From: Micromonospora matsumotoense
Lineage (GTDB): Bacteria > Actinomycetota > Actinomycetes > Mycobacteriales > Micromonosporaceae
Direction: 5' to 3'
Length of the DNA: 64,000 nucleotides
Assembly: GCF_900091525.1 (NCBI RefSeq)
Contig: NZ_FMCU01000004.1
Span: 1 to 64,000 of the forward strand
Positions 35,542 through 44,015 of this stretch are shown piece by piece; the stretch's first letter is position 1, and each line of letters starts with the position of its first letter. Below the pieces are notes generated by a model. The model worked only from the letters and a program-made list of their open reading frames with translations. It was not told the origin of the DNA and searched no databases. The translations under genes and the position numbers were made by a program.

Positions 35542-36381
35542 TCAGACCGGCTGGTGGGCGACGAACGGCCGGTCGGTGACGGCTTCCACCCGGGGCCGCA
35601 CCGATGGTACGGACGGCAGCACCACGACCGACGGCACCAGCGGGACGGAGATCGACGTGGCGGGCGTCGGCGCGGCGGGCCGGGCGGGCCGGGTCGACCG
35701 GTGCCACCAGAGCCAGCCCACGTCGTGACCGAACGACTCGACCAGCAGCGCCAGCGCCACCGCGGCCAGCACGGCCGTCACCGGCCGGACCAGCAGGTCG
35801 GCGGCGACCACGAGCAGCAGCACGCCCTGTGCGGCGGCGACCACCTTGCGCCAGAAGCGCGGCGGCAACGAGCCCCGCATCCAGGGCAGCAGCCAACCGG
35901 CGGCGACGAAGGCGTAGCGCAGGCCACCGATGGCGAGCACCCACGGACCCACCGCCGGTGCCACCTGGACGCTGAGCACCAGGATGAGGAACGCGTCGAC
36001 CTCCATGTCGAAGCGGGCGCCGAGCGCGCTGACCGTGCGGGTGCGCCGGGCCACCCAGCCGTCCACCGCGTCCAGCGCCAGCGCCACCGCGGTCATCGGC
36101 ACCAGCACCCCCAGCGGGGCCGAGCCGTCCAGGCCGGAGACGACCAGGGCGGTCACCCCGCCGACCAGCACCCCCCGGGCCAGCGTCACCTGGTCCGCCG
36201 GCCCGAGCCGGTCGGCGTCGCGACGACGCAGGCCACGCCGCAGCGCGACGCAGGTGACCACGCCGTACGCGAGGCCGGCCAGCCAACCGGCGACGTCGAG
36301 CCCGACGGTCACGGCCAGCCCGGCCAGCAGGACTGTCTGTACGGTCAGGCCGAGCACCGGACCGGTTCGAACCCTGGACAC
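35542..36381 (-). CDS. CDP-alcohol phosphatidyltransferase family protein
   Basis: A 279-residue integral membrane enzyme with the complete CDP-OH-P signature DG-x2-AR-x8-G-x3-D-x3-D (DGWVARRTRTVSALGARFDM, then EVD). These enzymes transfer a phosphoryl-alcohol from a CDP-activated donor, as in phospholipid headgroup or inositol-phosphate synthesis. The acceptor is unknown. The last 55 residues form a Pro/Val-rich cytosolic tail. GTG 36381 follows CGGAGGCAG. It diverges from the Zn-dehydrogenase/PTPS operon across 93 bp and runs into the sulfatase-like gene. Confidence 0.85.
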   Translation of the reverse strand: MSRVRTGPVLGLTVQTVLLAGLAVTVGLDVAGWLAGLAYGVVTCVALRRGLRRRDADRLGPADQVTLARGVLVGGVTALVVSGLDGSAPLGVLVPMTAVALALDAVDGWVARRTRTVSALGARFDMEVDAFLILVLSVQVAPAVGPWVLAIGGLRYAFVAAGWLLPWMRGSLPPRFWRKVVAAAQGVLLLVVAADLLVRPVTAVLAAVALALLVESFGHDVGWLWWHRSTRPARPAAPTPATSISVPLVPSVVVLPSVPSVRPRVEAVTDRPFVAHQPV

Positions 36382-36474
36382 CCTGCCTCCGTGTTTATGA
36401 TCGACGACCTCGGTAGTGGGTACGCAGAACGCCGTCGTTTCGTTCGGTTCCCCGGCAGATGAGGAGAAAACCGC

Positions 36475-37470
36475 GTGATCCGCGATGCCCGGGCCTTCTG
36501 GCTCCGCTCCCCCGGCGTCGGCGAGCTGAGGACGGTGACCCTGCCCACTCCCGGCCCCGACGACGTGCTGGTCCGCAGCGTCTACTCCGGGGTGAGCCGC
36601 GGCACCGAGACGCTGGTCTTCACCGGTAGCGTGCCGGAGAGCCAGTACGCGGCGATGCGCGCCCCGTTCCAGGAGGGCGACTTCCCCGCCCCGGTCAAGT
36701 ACGGCTACCTCAGCGTCGGGGTGGTCGAGGCCGGTCCGGCGGCGTTGCGCGGTCGGACGGTGTTCTGCCTGCACCCGCACCAGAGCGCGTACGTGGTGCC
36801 CGCGTCGGCGGTGACCCCGGTGCCGGACGACGTGCCGGCGGCCCGCGCGGTGCTGGCCGGCACGGTGGAGACGGCGGTCAATGCGCTGTGGGACGCCGCG
36901 CCGCTGGTCGGTGACCGGGTCAGCGTGGTCGGCGGCGGGATGGTGGGGTGCAGCGTGGCTGCCCTGCTGGCCCGCTTCCCCGGGGTCCGGGTCGAACTGG
37001 TCGACGCCGACCCGGCGCGGGCGGCGGTCGCCTCGGCGTTGGGGGTCGACTTCGCCCTGCCGCAGGCGGCGACCGGTGGGCGGGATCTGGTGGTGCACGC
37101 CAGCGCCACCGCCGCCGGCTTGCAACGCAGCCTGGACCTGCTCGCCCCGGAGGCCACCGTGGTCGAGCTGAGCTGGTACGGCGACCGGCCGGTGGAGCTG
37201 TCGCTGGGTGGGGCGTTCCACGCCGGCCGGTTGACCGTCCGCAGCAGTCAGGTCGGCACGGTCTCCCCGGCTCGGGCGTCCCGGCGCGGCTTCGCCGACC
37301 GGCTGGCGCTCGCCCTGGAACTGCTCGCCGACCCGGTGTTCGACGCGCTGCTGACCGGCCGGTCCCGCTTCGCGGAGCTGCCCGGGGTGCTCGACCGCCT
37401 GGCCTCGGGGGAACTCCCCGCGCTCTGCCATCTGATCACCTACGACGAGGAGACGCCGTGTTCAGCGTGA
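36475..37470 (+). CDS. Zinc-type alcohol dehydrogenase-like (MDR) protein
   Basis: A 331-residue medium-chain dehydrogenase/reductase-like protein: GroES-like N-terminus ([34 protein letters not shown]) and a Rossmann half ([32 protein letters not shown]). The usual catalytic-zinc Cys at the active site is not evident in the SGVSRGTE segment, so it may act as a zinc-independent reductase. It opens a seven-gene operon with PTPS-like, glycosyltransferase, methyltransferase and riboflavin-type genes. GTG 36475 follows GATGAGGAG. The next gene starts 13 bases before its stop. Confidence 0.8.
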   Translation: MIRDARAFWLRSPGVGELRTVTLPTPGPDDVLVRSVYSGVSRGTETLVFTGSVPESQYAAMRAPFQEGDFPAPVKYGYLSVGVVEAGPAALRGRTVFCLHPHQSAYVVPASAVTPVPDDVPAARAVLAGTVETAVNALWDAAPLVGDRVSVVGGGMVGCSVAALLARFPGVRVELVDADPARAAVASALGVDFALPQAATGGRDLVVHASATAAGLQRSLDLLAPEATVVELSWYGDRPVELSLGGAFHAGRLTVRSSQVGTVSPARASRRGFADRLALALELLADPVFDALLTGRSRFAELPGVLDRLASGELPALCHLITYDEETPCSA

Positions 37471-37856
37471 CCGTTCGGGACCACATCATGATCGCCCACA
37501 GCTTCCGGGGCGAGGTGTTCGGGCCGGCGCAGAAGCTGCACGGGGCGACCTTCGTCGTCGACGCGACCTTCCGCCGCCCCGAGCTGGACGACGACGGGAT
37601 CGTGGTGGACATCGGCCGGGCGATCGACGAGCTGAAGGCGGTGCTGGCCGACCTGACGTACCGCAACCTGGACGACGAGCCGGCGTTCGCCGGGCAGAAC
37701 ACCACCACCGAGGTGCTGTGCCGGGCCATCGCCGACCGGCTCGCCGACCGGGTGCACGCCGGTGGGCTGGGCGCGGGCGCCCGGGAGCTGGCCGGGATCA
37801 CCGTCACCCTGCACGAGTCACACATCGCCTGGGCCAGCTACGAGCGGTCGTTGTAG
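37458..37856 (+). CDS. PTPS/QueD-fold protein with altered active site
   Basis: A 132-residue tunnelling-fold protein aligning with 6-pyruvoyl-tetrahydropterin synthase/QueD: IMIAHSF (His14), KLHGATF (His28), [32 protein letters not shown] and [11 protein letters not shown]. Canonical enzymes have Cys-x2-LHGH and LDH. Here the Cys is Ala24, the second His of HGH is Ala30, and the Asp-His pair is replaced by Thr67-Tyr68. Only two of three zinc ligands and the late Glu remain. Pterin-like binding may persist, but chemistry must differ. GTG 37458 lies inside the end of the dehydrogenase gene. Confidence 0.8.
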   Translation: MFSVTVRDHIMIAHSFRGEVFGPAQKLHGATFVVDATFRRPELDDDGIVVDIGRAIDELKAVLADLTYRNLDDEPAFAGQNTTTEVLCRAIADRLADRVHAGGLGAGARELAGITVTLHESHIAWASYERSL

Positions 37857-37859
37857 CCC

Positions 37860-38894
37860 GTGCCGGCGGTGCACGTCGTCCTCCCCGGGGACATCGACGA
37901 TCCGGCCACGCCCAGCGGCGGCAACGCGTACGACCGGCGGGTCTGCGCCGGGCTCACGGCGGCCGGGTGGACGGTGCGCGAGCACGGGGTGCCCGGGGAC
38001 TGGCCGCACCCTGACGAGGCGGCGCGGGCCCGGCTGGCCGGGCTGCTCGCGGCCCTGCCGGACGGCACCCCGGTGCTGTACGACGGGCTGGTCGCCTCGA
38101 CCGTGCCGGAGCTGCTGGCGGCGCAGGCCGGCCGGCTGCGTCAGGTGGTGCTGGTGCACATGCCGCTCGGTGACGATGCGGAGGCGCGTGCGCTGCCGCA
38201 CGCCGACGCGCTCGTCACCACCAGTGGCTGGACCCGGGACCTGCTGTTGGCCCGGCATCCACTCGATCCGGCCCGGGTGACGGTGGCCGTCCCCGGTGTC
38301 GACCCGGCCGACCTCGCGCCCGGCACGGCCACCGGCACGATGCTGCTCTGCGTCGCGGCGGTCACCCCGGTCAAGGGGCACGACGTCCTGGTCGACGCGT
38401 TGACCGGGCTCGCCGACCGGCCGTGGACGCTGGACTGTGTCGGCGCGCTGGACCGCGACCCGGCCTTCGTGGCCGCGCTGCGCCGGCGGGCCGACCGGGA
38501 CGGGCTGGCCGGGCGGGTGCGGTGGCACGGGCCGCTGACCGGGCCGGCGCTGGACGCGGCGTACGCGGGGGCGGATCTGCTGGTGCTGCCCTCCCGCGCC
38601 GAGACGTACGGGATGGTGGTGGTCGAGGCCCTGGCCCGGGGGCTGCCGGTGCTGGGCACCACCGTCGGTGGGGTGTCCGAGGCGCTGGGCCGGACCGCCG
38701 ACGGCACCCCGCCCGGGACGCTGGTGCCCCCCGGCGATCCGGTGGCCCTGGCCGGTGGGCTGCGCCGTTGGCTGCACTCGGCCGACCTGCGCGGGCGGCT
38801 GCGCCGGGCGGCCCGGGACCGGCGGGCCGACCTGCCCGGCTGGCCGGCCACCACGACCGTGATCTCCCAGGTGCTGGACGGAGTGAGGACATGA
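37860..38894 (+). CDS. GT4-family glycosyltransferase
   Basis: A 344-residue GT-B enzyme. The N-lobe begins VHVVLPGDIDDPATPSGGNA; the C-lobe has LLCVAAVTPVKGHDVLVDAL and the GT4 signature PSRAETYGMVVVEALARGLP. It uses a nucleotide sugar to glycosylate an unknown acceptor. No membrane segment is seen. GTG 37860 is 4 bases after the PTPS-like stop, and its own stop overlaps the methyltransferase ATG. Its company suggests glycosylation of a pterin-derived or lipid-linked product. Confidence 0.87.
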   Translation: MPAVHVVLPGDIDDPATPSGGNAYDRRVCAGLTAAGWTVREHGVPGDWPHPDEAARARLAGLLAALPDGTPVLYDGLVASTVPELLAAQAGRLRQVVLVHMPLGDDAEARALPHADALVTTSGWTRDLLLARHPLDPARVTVAVPGVDPADLAPGTATGTMLLCVAAVTPVKGHDVLVDALTGLADRPWTLDCVGALDRDPAFVAALRRRADRDGLAGRVRWHGPLTGPALDAAYAGADLLVLPSRAETYGMVVVEALARGLPVLGTTVGGVSEALGRTADGTPPGTLVPPGDPVALAGGLRRWLHSADLRGRLRRAARDRRADLPGWPATTTVISQVLDGVRT

Positions 38895-39871
38895 CCGCGT
38901 ACGCCACCGACCCGTTCGCCGACTGGCTGCGGCTGCGGGAACCCGCCGACGCCGACGCCCGCAGCGGGGAGCTGGTCGACCTGCTCCGCGCCCGGCTCAC
39001 CGGCACCGGCACGGCGGCGGGTGCCGGTGGTTCCGGCATGCCGACGACCGCCGCCGGTGGCCCGGGTACGGCAACCGGCGGTGCGGCCGGCCTGTCGCCG
39101 GCCGGTGAGGGGGGACCCGGGATGCTGGTGGCCGGTGCCGGGTCCGTCACGCCGCTGCGCGGGGACCGCCCGTGGGTGGTGCACGACCTGGGCAGCGGCA
39201 CCGGGTCGATGCTGCGCTGGCTGGCCCCGCTGCTGCCCGGCCCGCAGCGCTGGGTGCTGCACGACCGGGACCCGGGGTTGCTGGTCCGGGCCGGCGCGGC
39301 GGTGCCGGTCGCCGCCGACGGCAGCCCGGTCGAGGTGACCACCCGGCAGGGCGACCTCACCCGGTTGACCGCCGCCGACCTCGCCGACGCCGACCTGGTC
39401 ACCGCGTCGGCGCTGCTGGACATGTTCAGCGCCGAGGAGATCACCCGGGTGGTGACCGCCTGCGCCGGCGTCGGCTGCCCGAGCCTGTTCGTGCTCTCCG
39501 TGGTCGGTCGGGTGGTGTTCGACCCGGCCGACCCGCTGGACGCCGAGATCGCCGCGGCCTTCGACGCCCACCAGCGGCGTACCGTCGACGGCCGGGACCT
39601 GCTCGGGCCGGACGCCGCGGCGGCGACCGTCGCGGAGTTCGGCCGGCACGGGATGCCGGTGACCGTGCGGCCGAGCCCGTGGCGGCTCGGGCCGGACCGG
39701 GCGGCGCTGCTCGTCGAGTGGTTCGACGGCTGGTGCGACGCGGCCGTCGCACAGCGCCCCGAGCTGGCCGACCGGACCGCCGCCTACGCCCGGTGGCGGC
39801 GGGCCGAGGCACGGGCCGGTCGACTCACCGTCACCGTCGGTCACGACGACCTGCTCGCCGGGGTGGAATGA
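38891..39871 (+). CDS. Class I SAM-dependent methyltransferase-like protein
   Basis: A 326-residue protein. Motif I of SAM enzymes is clear (VVHDLGSGTGSMLRWLAPLL), followed by VLHDRDPGLL (acidic loop) and DLVTASALLDMF. A Gly/Ala-rich insert of about 45 residues (about 40-85) precedes motif I and looks disordered. Substrate unknown. ATG 38891 overlaps the glycosyltransferase stop by 4 bases. It is followed after 55 bp by the flippase-like gene, preceded by CCGAGGAGG. Confidence 0.8.
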   Translation: MTAYATDPFADWLRLREPADADARSGELVDLLRARLTGTGTAAGAGGSGMPTTAAGGPGTATGGAAGLSPAGEGGPGMLVAGAGSVTPLRGDRPWVVHDLGSGTGSMLRWLAPLLPGPQRWVLHDRDPGLLVRAGAAVPVAADGSPVEVTTRQGDLTRLTAADLADADLVTASALLDMFSAEEITRVVTACAGVGCPSLFVLSVVGRVVFDPADPLDAEIAAAFDAHQRRTVDGRDLLGPDAAAATVAEFGRHGMPVTVRPSPWRLGPDRAALLVEWFDGWCDAAVAQRPELADRTAAYARWRRAEARAGRLTVTVGHDDLLAGVE

Positions 39872-39926
39872 ACCGGTTGACCGGCCGGTACGTGAGAAGG
39901 GACAAGATCTTCCGAGGAGGAACCGC

Positions 39927-40979
39927 GTGTCACCGGACACCACCGGCACCGCTCCCGCCCGTACCCCGTCCCCCCGCCCGGCCCGGGGCTCGTCGGCCTG
40001 GGCCTGGCTGAGCAACCTGGGCGGGGTGGGTCTGGTCGGGGTGCTGCTGTGGTGGTTGGGCACCGGCCCGGCCCTGGCCGGGCTGCGCCGGATCGACGCC
40101 CCGGCGGTGCTGACCGCGCTGGCGCTGGGCGCGCTGGCCACGGTCGGCTGCGCCTGGCGGTGGCGGCTGGTCGCCGAGGCGCTCGGCATCCGGCTGCCGC
40201 TGGGCGCTGCGGTGGCCGACTGCTACCGGGCGGTCTTTCTCAACGCGACGCTGCCCGGCGGGGTGCTCGGCGACGTGCACCGGGCGGTACGGCACGGCCG
40301 GGAGGCCGGTGACCTGGGTCGGGCCGTACGGGCGGTGGTCTGGGAGCGGACCGCCGGGCAGGTGGTCCAGGTGGTGCTCGCGGCGGTGCTGCTGCTGGCC
40401 CTGCCGTCGCCGGTGCGACCGTACCTGCCGATGGTGACGGCGGTGGTGGTGGCGGTCGGCCTGGTGCTGGTGGTGCTGGTCCGGGCGCTGCCCCGGTCGG
40501 GGCCGTCCCGGCGGGCCCGGGCGGTGCGCGCCGCCACCGCCGACGTGCGGGTCGGGCTGCTGGGCCGGCGCACCGGGCCGGGCGTGCTGGTCGCCTCGAC
40601 CGTGGTGGTCGGCTGTCACCTGGCGACGTTCGTGCTGGCGGCCCGGGTGGCCGGGATCACCGTGCCGCTGTCGGTGCTGGTGCCGCTGACCCTGCTGGCA
40701 TTGTTGGCGATGGGGCTGCCCGCCAACATGGCGGGCTTCGGCCCCCGCGAGGGCGTCGCCGCCTGGGCGTTCGGGGCCGCCGGCCTAGGCGCCGCCGAGG
40801 GGGTGGCCACCGCCCTGGTGTACGGGGCGCTGGTGCTGGTGGCCGCCCTGCCGGGGGCCGCCGTGCTGGTGCTGCGGGGCCGCCCGTCCGCGCTGCGCGG
40901 ACGATCGGGTGACCGTACGGTGGGAGCCCAGGGTGGTTCCTCACCGGTACCCGCTGCCGGGCTGGCCGGCAGCGCCTGA
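39927..40979 (+). CDS. LPG-synthase-TM/AglD-like membrane protein
   Basis: A 350-residue polytopic protein with about eight helices and marks of the lysylphosphatidylglycerol synthase TM (UPF0104/AglD2) family: YRAVFLNATLPGGVLGDVHRAV, WERTAGQVVQVVLAA and GLPANMAGFGPREGVAAWAF. Such proteins are proposed to move or use lipid-linked substrates. Within this operon it is the only membrane component, so it may flip or anchor the product. The GTG start follows CGAGGAGGAACCGC. The ribA-like gene starts 12 bp after its stop. Confidence 0.82.
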   Translation: MSPDTTGTAPARTPSPRPARGSSAWAWLSNLGGVGLVGVLLWWLGTGPALAGLRRIDAPAVLTALALGALATVGCAWRWRLVAEALGIRLPLGAAVADCYRAVFLNATLPGGVLGDVHRAVRHGREAGDLGRAVRAVVWERTAGQVVQVVLAAVLLLALPSPVRPYLPMVTAVVVAVGLVLVVLVRALPRSGPSRRARAVRAATADVRVGLLGRRTGPGVLVASTVVVGCHLATFVLAARVAGITVPLSVLVPLTLLALLAMGLPANMAGFGPREGVAAWAFGAAGLGAAEGVATALVYGALVLVAALPGAAVLVLRGRPSALRGRSGDRTVGAQGGSSPVPAAGLAGSA

Positions 40980-40991
40980 CAGAGGAGACAC

Positions 40992-41648
40992 ATGTACGAC
41001 GCACTGCCGGCGGCGACGGTCCGGACACAGGTCACGGTCCCGCTGCGGTTCTCCGACGGGTACGCCACCACGGCCCGGGTCTTCTCGTTCGACGGGCTGG
41101 TGGACGGCCGGGAGCACCTGGCGTTCGGGTTGGGCGACTGGTCGGGCGCGCTGCGCCGGCACGCGGCGGGTGGGGCGGCGCCGCTGGTCCGCCCGCACAG
41201 CGAGTGCCTGACCGGGGACGTCTTCGGCAGCCAGCGCTGCGACTGTGGCCCGCAGCTGCGCGAGGCGGTCCAGCGGATCACCGAGGCCGGCGGTTTCCTG
41301 CTCTACCTGCGCCAGGAGGGACGCGGCATCGGCCTCTACCCGAAGCTGGACGCGTACGCCCTGCAGGACGCCGGGTTGGACACCTACGAGGCGAACGTGG
41401 CGCTCGGGCACGACGAGGACGAGCGGGACTACCGGGTCGCCGCGCAGATGCTGGCGGTGCTCGGCGTGCCGGAGCTGGTGCTGCTGAGCAGCAACCCGGA
41501 CAAGGCCGAGCAGTTGACCCGGCTGGGCGTGGCGGTGGCCGAGGTGGTGCCGACCGGGGTGTTCCTGTCCCCTGCCAACGCCGACTACCTGGCGGCGAAG
41601 GCGAGCCGGGCCGCGGCCCGGTCCGTCGACCTGCCGTCGTTGAACTGA
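40992..41648 (+). CDS. ribA: GTP cyclohydrolase II
   Basis: A 218-residue stand-alone GTP cyclohydrolase II. Zinc ligands lie in HSECLTGDVFGSQRCDCG; the catalytic Tyr/Arg segment LLYLRQEGRGIGL is intact, with EANVALGHDEDERDY and LLSSNPDKAEQL following as in E. coli RibA. It converts GTP to 2,5-diamino-6-ribosylamino-4(3H)-pyrimidinone 5'-phosphate, formate and PPi. The Tyr needed for full ring opening is kept. No ribB, ribE or ribH is near, and the gene sits with PTPS-like, glycosyl- and methyltransferase genes, so it probably feeds a specialised pathway rather than bulk riboflavin. TGATG couples it to the reductase. Confidence 0.9.
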   Translation: MYDALPAATVRTQVTVPLRFSDGYATTARVFSFDGLVDGREHLAFGLGDWSGALRRHAAGGAAPLVRPHSECLTGDVFGSQRCDCGPQLREAVQRITEAGGFLLYLRQEGRGIGLYPKLDAYALQDAGLDTYEANVALGHDEDERDYRVAAQMLAVLGVPELVLLSSNPDKAEQLTRLGVAVAEVVPTGVFLSPANADYLAAKASRAAARSVDLPSLN

Positions 41649-42385
41649 TGGGTGTCGTACCGGCCGGTGCGGCGGCCGCCGCCGTCCCGGTGTCGACCGG
41701 GCGGCCGTACGTGCTGCTCAGCTGCGCCACCTCGATCGACGGTTACATCGACGACGCCACCGAGCAGCGGCTGCTGCTGTCCAACGCGGAGGACATGGAC
41801 CGGATCGACGCCGTGCGGGCCAGCTGTGACGCCATCCTGGTCGGCGCGGGCACGATCCGGGCGGACGACCCCCGGCTGGTGGTCCGCTCGGCGCGGCTGC
41901 GGGCCGCCCGACAGTCCGCCGGGTTGCCGCCGTCACCGGTGAAGGTGACGTTGACCGCCCGGGGGCTGCTGGACCCGGCGGCCCGGTTCTTCACCGTCGG
42001 GGACGCCGAGAAGATTGTCTACTGCGCCGGGCCGGTGGTGGACAAGACCGCCGAGCTGCTCGCCGGGTCGGCCACCGTGGTCGACGCGGGTGACCCGTTG
42101 GACCCGGCCCGCGCCCTGGCGGACCTGGCCGGCCGGGGGGTGCAGCGGCTGATGGTGGAGGGCGGCGCGGCGGTGCACGCCCAGTTCCTCACCGCCGGGC
42201 TCGCCGACGAACTGCACCTGGTGGTCGCCCCGTTCTTCGTCGGCGACCGCCGGGCCCCCCGGTTCGTCGGCGACGGCACGTTCCCGTGGCACCCGGGCCG
42301 CCGGGCCAGGGTCGCCGAGGTACGCCAGATCGGCGACGTGGTGCTGGTCCGCTACGCCCTCTCGGAGCGTTGCCCCGACGGGTGA
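41648..42385 (+). CDS. RibD C-terminal domain reductase (pyrimidine reductase)
   Basis: A 245-residue DHFR-like RibD-C reductase without the deaminase domain: YVLLSCATSIDGYIDD, CDAILVGAGTIRADDPRLVV, GVQRLMVEGGAAVHAQFLTA and LADELHLVVAPFFVGD. It should reduce a ribosylamino-pyrimidine to its ribitylamino form with NADPH, the step after GTP cyclohydrolase II in the order used by fungi and archaea. ATG 41648 overlaps the ribA stop. It ends the seven-gene operon. Absence of a deaminase partner suggests the 2,5-diamino product is the one used. Confidence 0.85.
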   Translation: MGVVPAGAAAAAVPVSTGRPYVLLSCATSIDGYIDDATEQRLLLSNAEDMDRIDAVRASCDAILVGAGTIRADDPRLVVRSARLRAARQSAGLPPSPVKVTLTARGLLDPAARFFTVGDAEKIVYCAGPVVDKTAELLAGSATVVDAGDPLDPARALADLAGRGVQRLMVEGGAAVHAQFLTAGLADELHLVVAPFFVGDRRAPRFVGDGTFPWHPGRRARVAEVRQIGDVVLVRYALSERCPDG

Positions 42386-42483
42386 ACCGGCCGACGGGTC
42401 CGGTCCGTACCATGCGAACGAGGGACCGTCCGGTTCACTACGCTGCGTGGTAGCGGCCGACGGTACGGACGAGGAGTGGCGGG

Positions 42484-43239
42484 ATGAGCGACCATCCCCT
42501 GATGCGGTGCGAGTCATGGCGGGAGATCCTGTCGGCCCAGCTCGACGGGGAGGAGACCGCCGAGGAGCGGGGCGCGGTCCAGGCGCACCTCGACGGATGC
42601 GCGGACTGCCGCGCCTGGCACGAGGTCGCCGCCATGGTGACCCGACGGGCCCGGACCCGGGTGGTGTCGGCGGTGCCCGACCTGACCGAGTCGATCCTCG
42701 CCGCCGTGCCCCCGCCGCCCCGACGGCGGGTCGACCGGTGGCGGGGTGGGCTGACCAACGGGCTGCGGTTGGCCCTGGGCCTGCTCGGGGCGGTCCAGCT
42801 CGCTCTCGGCCTGGCCCAGGTGGGACAGGGCGTCAACGCTGAGCACCTGCACCCGACCGGGCAGCACCTGTGGCACGAGTCGGCGGCGTGGAACGTGGCG
42901 GTGGGTGCCGGTTTCCTCTTCGTCGCGCTGCGCCGTACCCCGCCGGCCGGGTTGTTGCCGATGCTGAGCGCCTTCGTCGCGACCCTGGTCCTGCTGTCGG
43001 TCAACGACCTGGTCACCGCACAGGTGGCGGTGCCCCGGCTGGTCAGCCACGGGTTCCTGGTCGGCGGCTACCTGATCACGGTGCTGTTGTTCCGGCTGGG
43101 CCCCCGCCCGACCGGCCCACCGCAGGGACGGCGGACCGGCCGGTCCGGGTGGCGGTTGCGGCTCGACGAGCTCGACGAGCCCCGCCGGATGGCGACGCCG
43201 CCGTACGGCGCGCAGGCCCGGGACCGCCGGGCGGCCTGA
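42484..43239 (+). CDS. Zinc-finger (zf-HC2) membrane protein, anti-sigma-like
   Basis: A 251-residue protein. The N-terminus has an anti-sigma-type zinc finger (HLDGCADCRAW, the HxxxCxxC core). From about residue 95 there are four or so hydrophobic segments with His-containing loops (AEHLHPTGQHLWHE), then a basic tail. Normal anti-sigma factors have a cognate ECF sigma gene next door; none is present here. It lies directly before a two-component system on the same strand (gap 80 bp). It could sense redox or metal at the membrane. Start ATG 42484 follows GAGGAGTGGCGGG. Confidence 0.78.
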   Translation: MSDHPLMRCESWREILSAQLDGEETAEERGAVQAHLDGCADCRAWHEVAAMVTRRARTRVVSAVPDLTESILAAVPPPPRRRVDRWRGGLTNGLRLALGLLGAVQLALGLAQVGQGVNAEHLHPTGQHLWHESAAWNVAVGAGFLFVALRRTPPAGLLPMLSAFVATLVLLSVNDLVTAQVAVPRLVSHGFLVGGYLITVLLFRLGPRPTGPPQGRRTGRSGWRLRLDELDEPRRMATPPYGAQARDRRAA

Positions 43240-43319
43240 GCAGCGCACACCGTAAGCACCTGGCAAGGTGCGCCGGCCCGTCGCGCCGTTACGCTGGCCG
43301 ACACGAGAGGGAGGTGCCG

Positions 43320-44015
43320 GTGGCGCAACGGGTGCTGGTGGTCGACGACGACCGGACGGTCAGCGACGTGGTGTGCCGATATCTGGAGCACGCCGGCTAT
43401 CAGGTGGACCATGTGGGGGACGGGGCCGCCGCGCTCGCCGCCGTGGCCGCCGCGCCACCCCAACTGGTGGTTCTGGACGTGATGCTGCCGGTGCTGGACG
43501 GGTTGGAGGTGTGCCGACGGCTGCGGCAGCGACCGGACGGCGTACCCATCGTGATGCTGACCGCCCGGGGCGACGAGGCGGACCGGATCCTCGGCCTGCA
43601 ACTGGGCGCGGACGACTATCTGAGCAAGCCGTTCTCCCCCCGGGAGCTGGTGCTGCGGGTCCGCTCGGTGCTGCGCCGGGCCGGCGGTGAGCCGGTCGCG
43701 GCGACGGCGCAGATGCTCACCGACGGGGGGCTGACCGTGCTGACCGGCCCCCGGGTGGCCCGGTTGCACGGCCGCGACCTGGCCCTCACCCTGCGCGAGT
43801 TCGACCTGCTCGCCCACCTGATGGGGCACCCCGCCCGGGCGCTGTCGCGGGCCGAGCTGCTGGAACGGGTCTGGGGTTGGCGGTTCGGCGACCAGTCCAC
43901 GGTGACCGTGCACGTCCGACGACTGCGCGAGAAGATCGAGGACGATCCGGCCAACCCGCGCCGCATCGTCACGGTCTGGGGCGTCGGCTACCGGTACGAG
44001 CCGGCCGATGACTGA
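43320..44015 (+). CDS. OmpR-family response regulator
   Basis: A 231-residue regulator with receiver residues DDD, phospho-Asp in VVLDVMLPVLDG, Thr in MLTARGD and Lys in YLSKPF, then a winged-helix domain (TLREFDLLAHLMGHPARALS, RAELLERVWGWRFGDQSTVT, VHVRRLREKIEDDP). GTG 43320 is preceded by GAGAGGGAGG. It overlaps the kinase gene by 8 bp. Target genes are unknown. Confidence 0.92.
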   Translation: MAQRVLVVDDDRTVSDVVCRYLEHAGYQVDHVGDGAAALAAVAAAPPQLVVLDVMLPVLDGLEVCRRLRQRPDGVPIVMLTARGDEADRILGLQLGADDYLSKPFSPRELVLRVRSVLRRAGGEPVAATAQMLTDGGLTVLTGPRVARLHGRDLALTLREFDLLAHLMGHPARALSRAELLERVWGWRFGDQSTVTVHVRRLREKIEDDPANPRRIVTVWGVGYRYEPADD

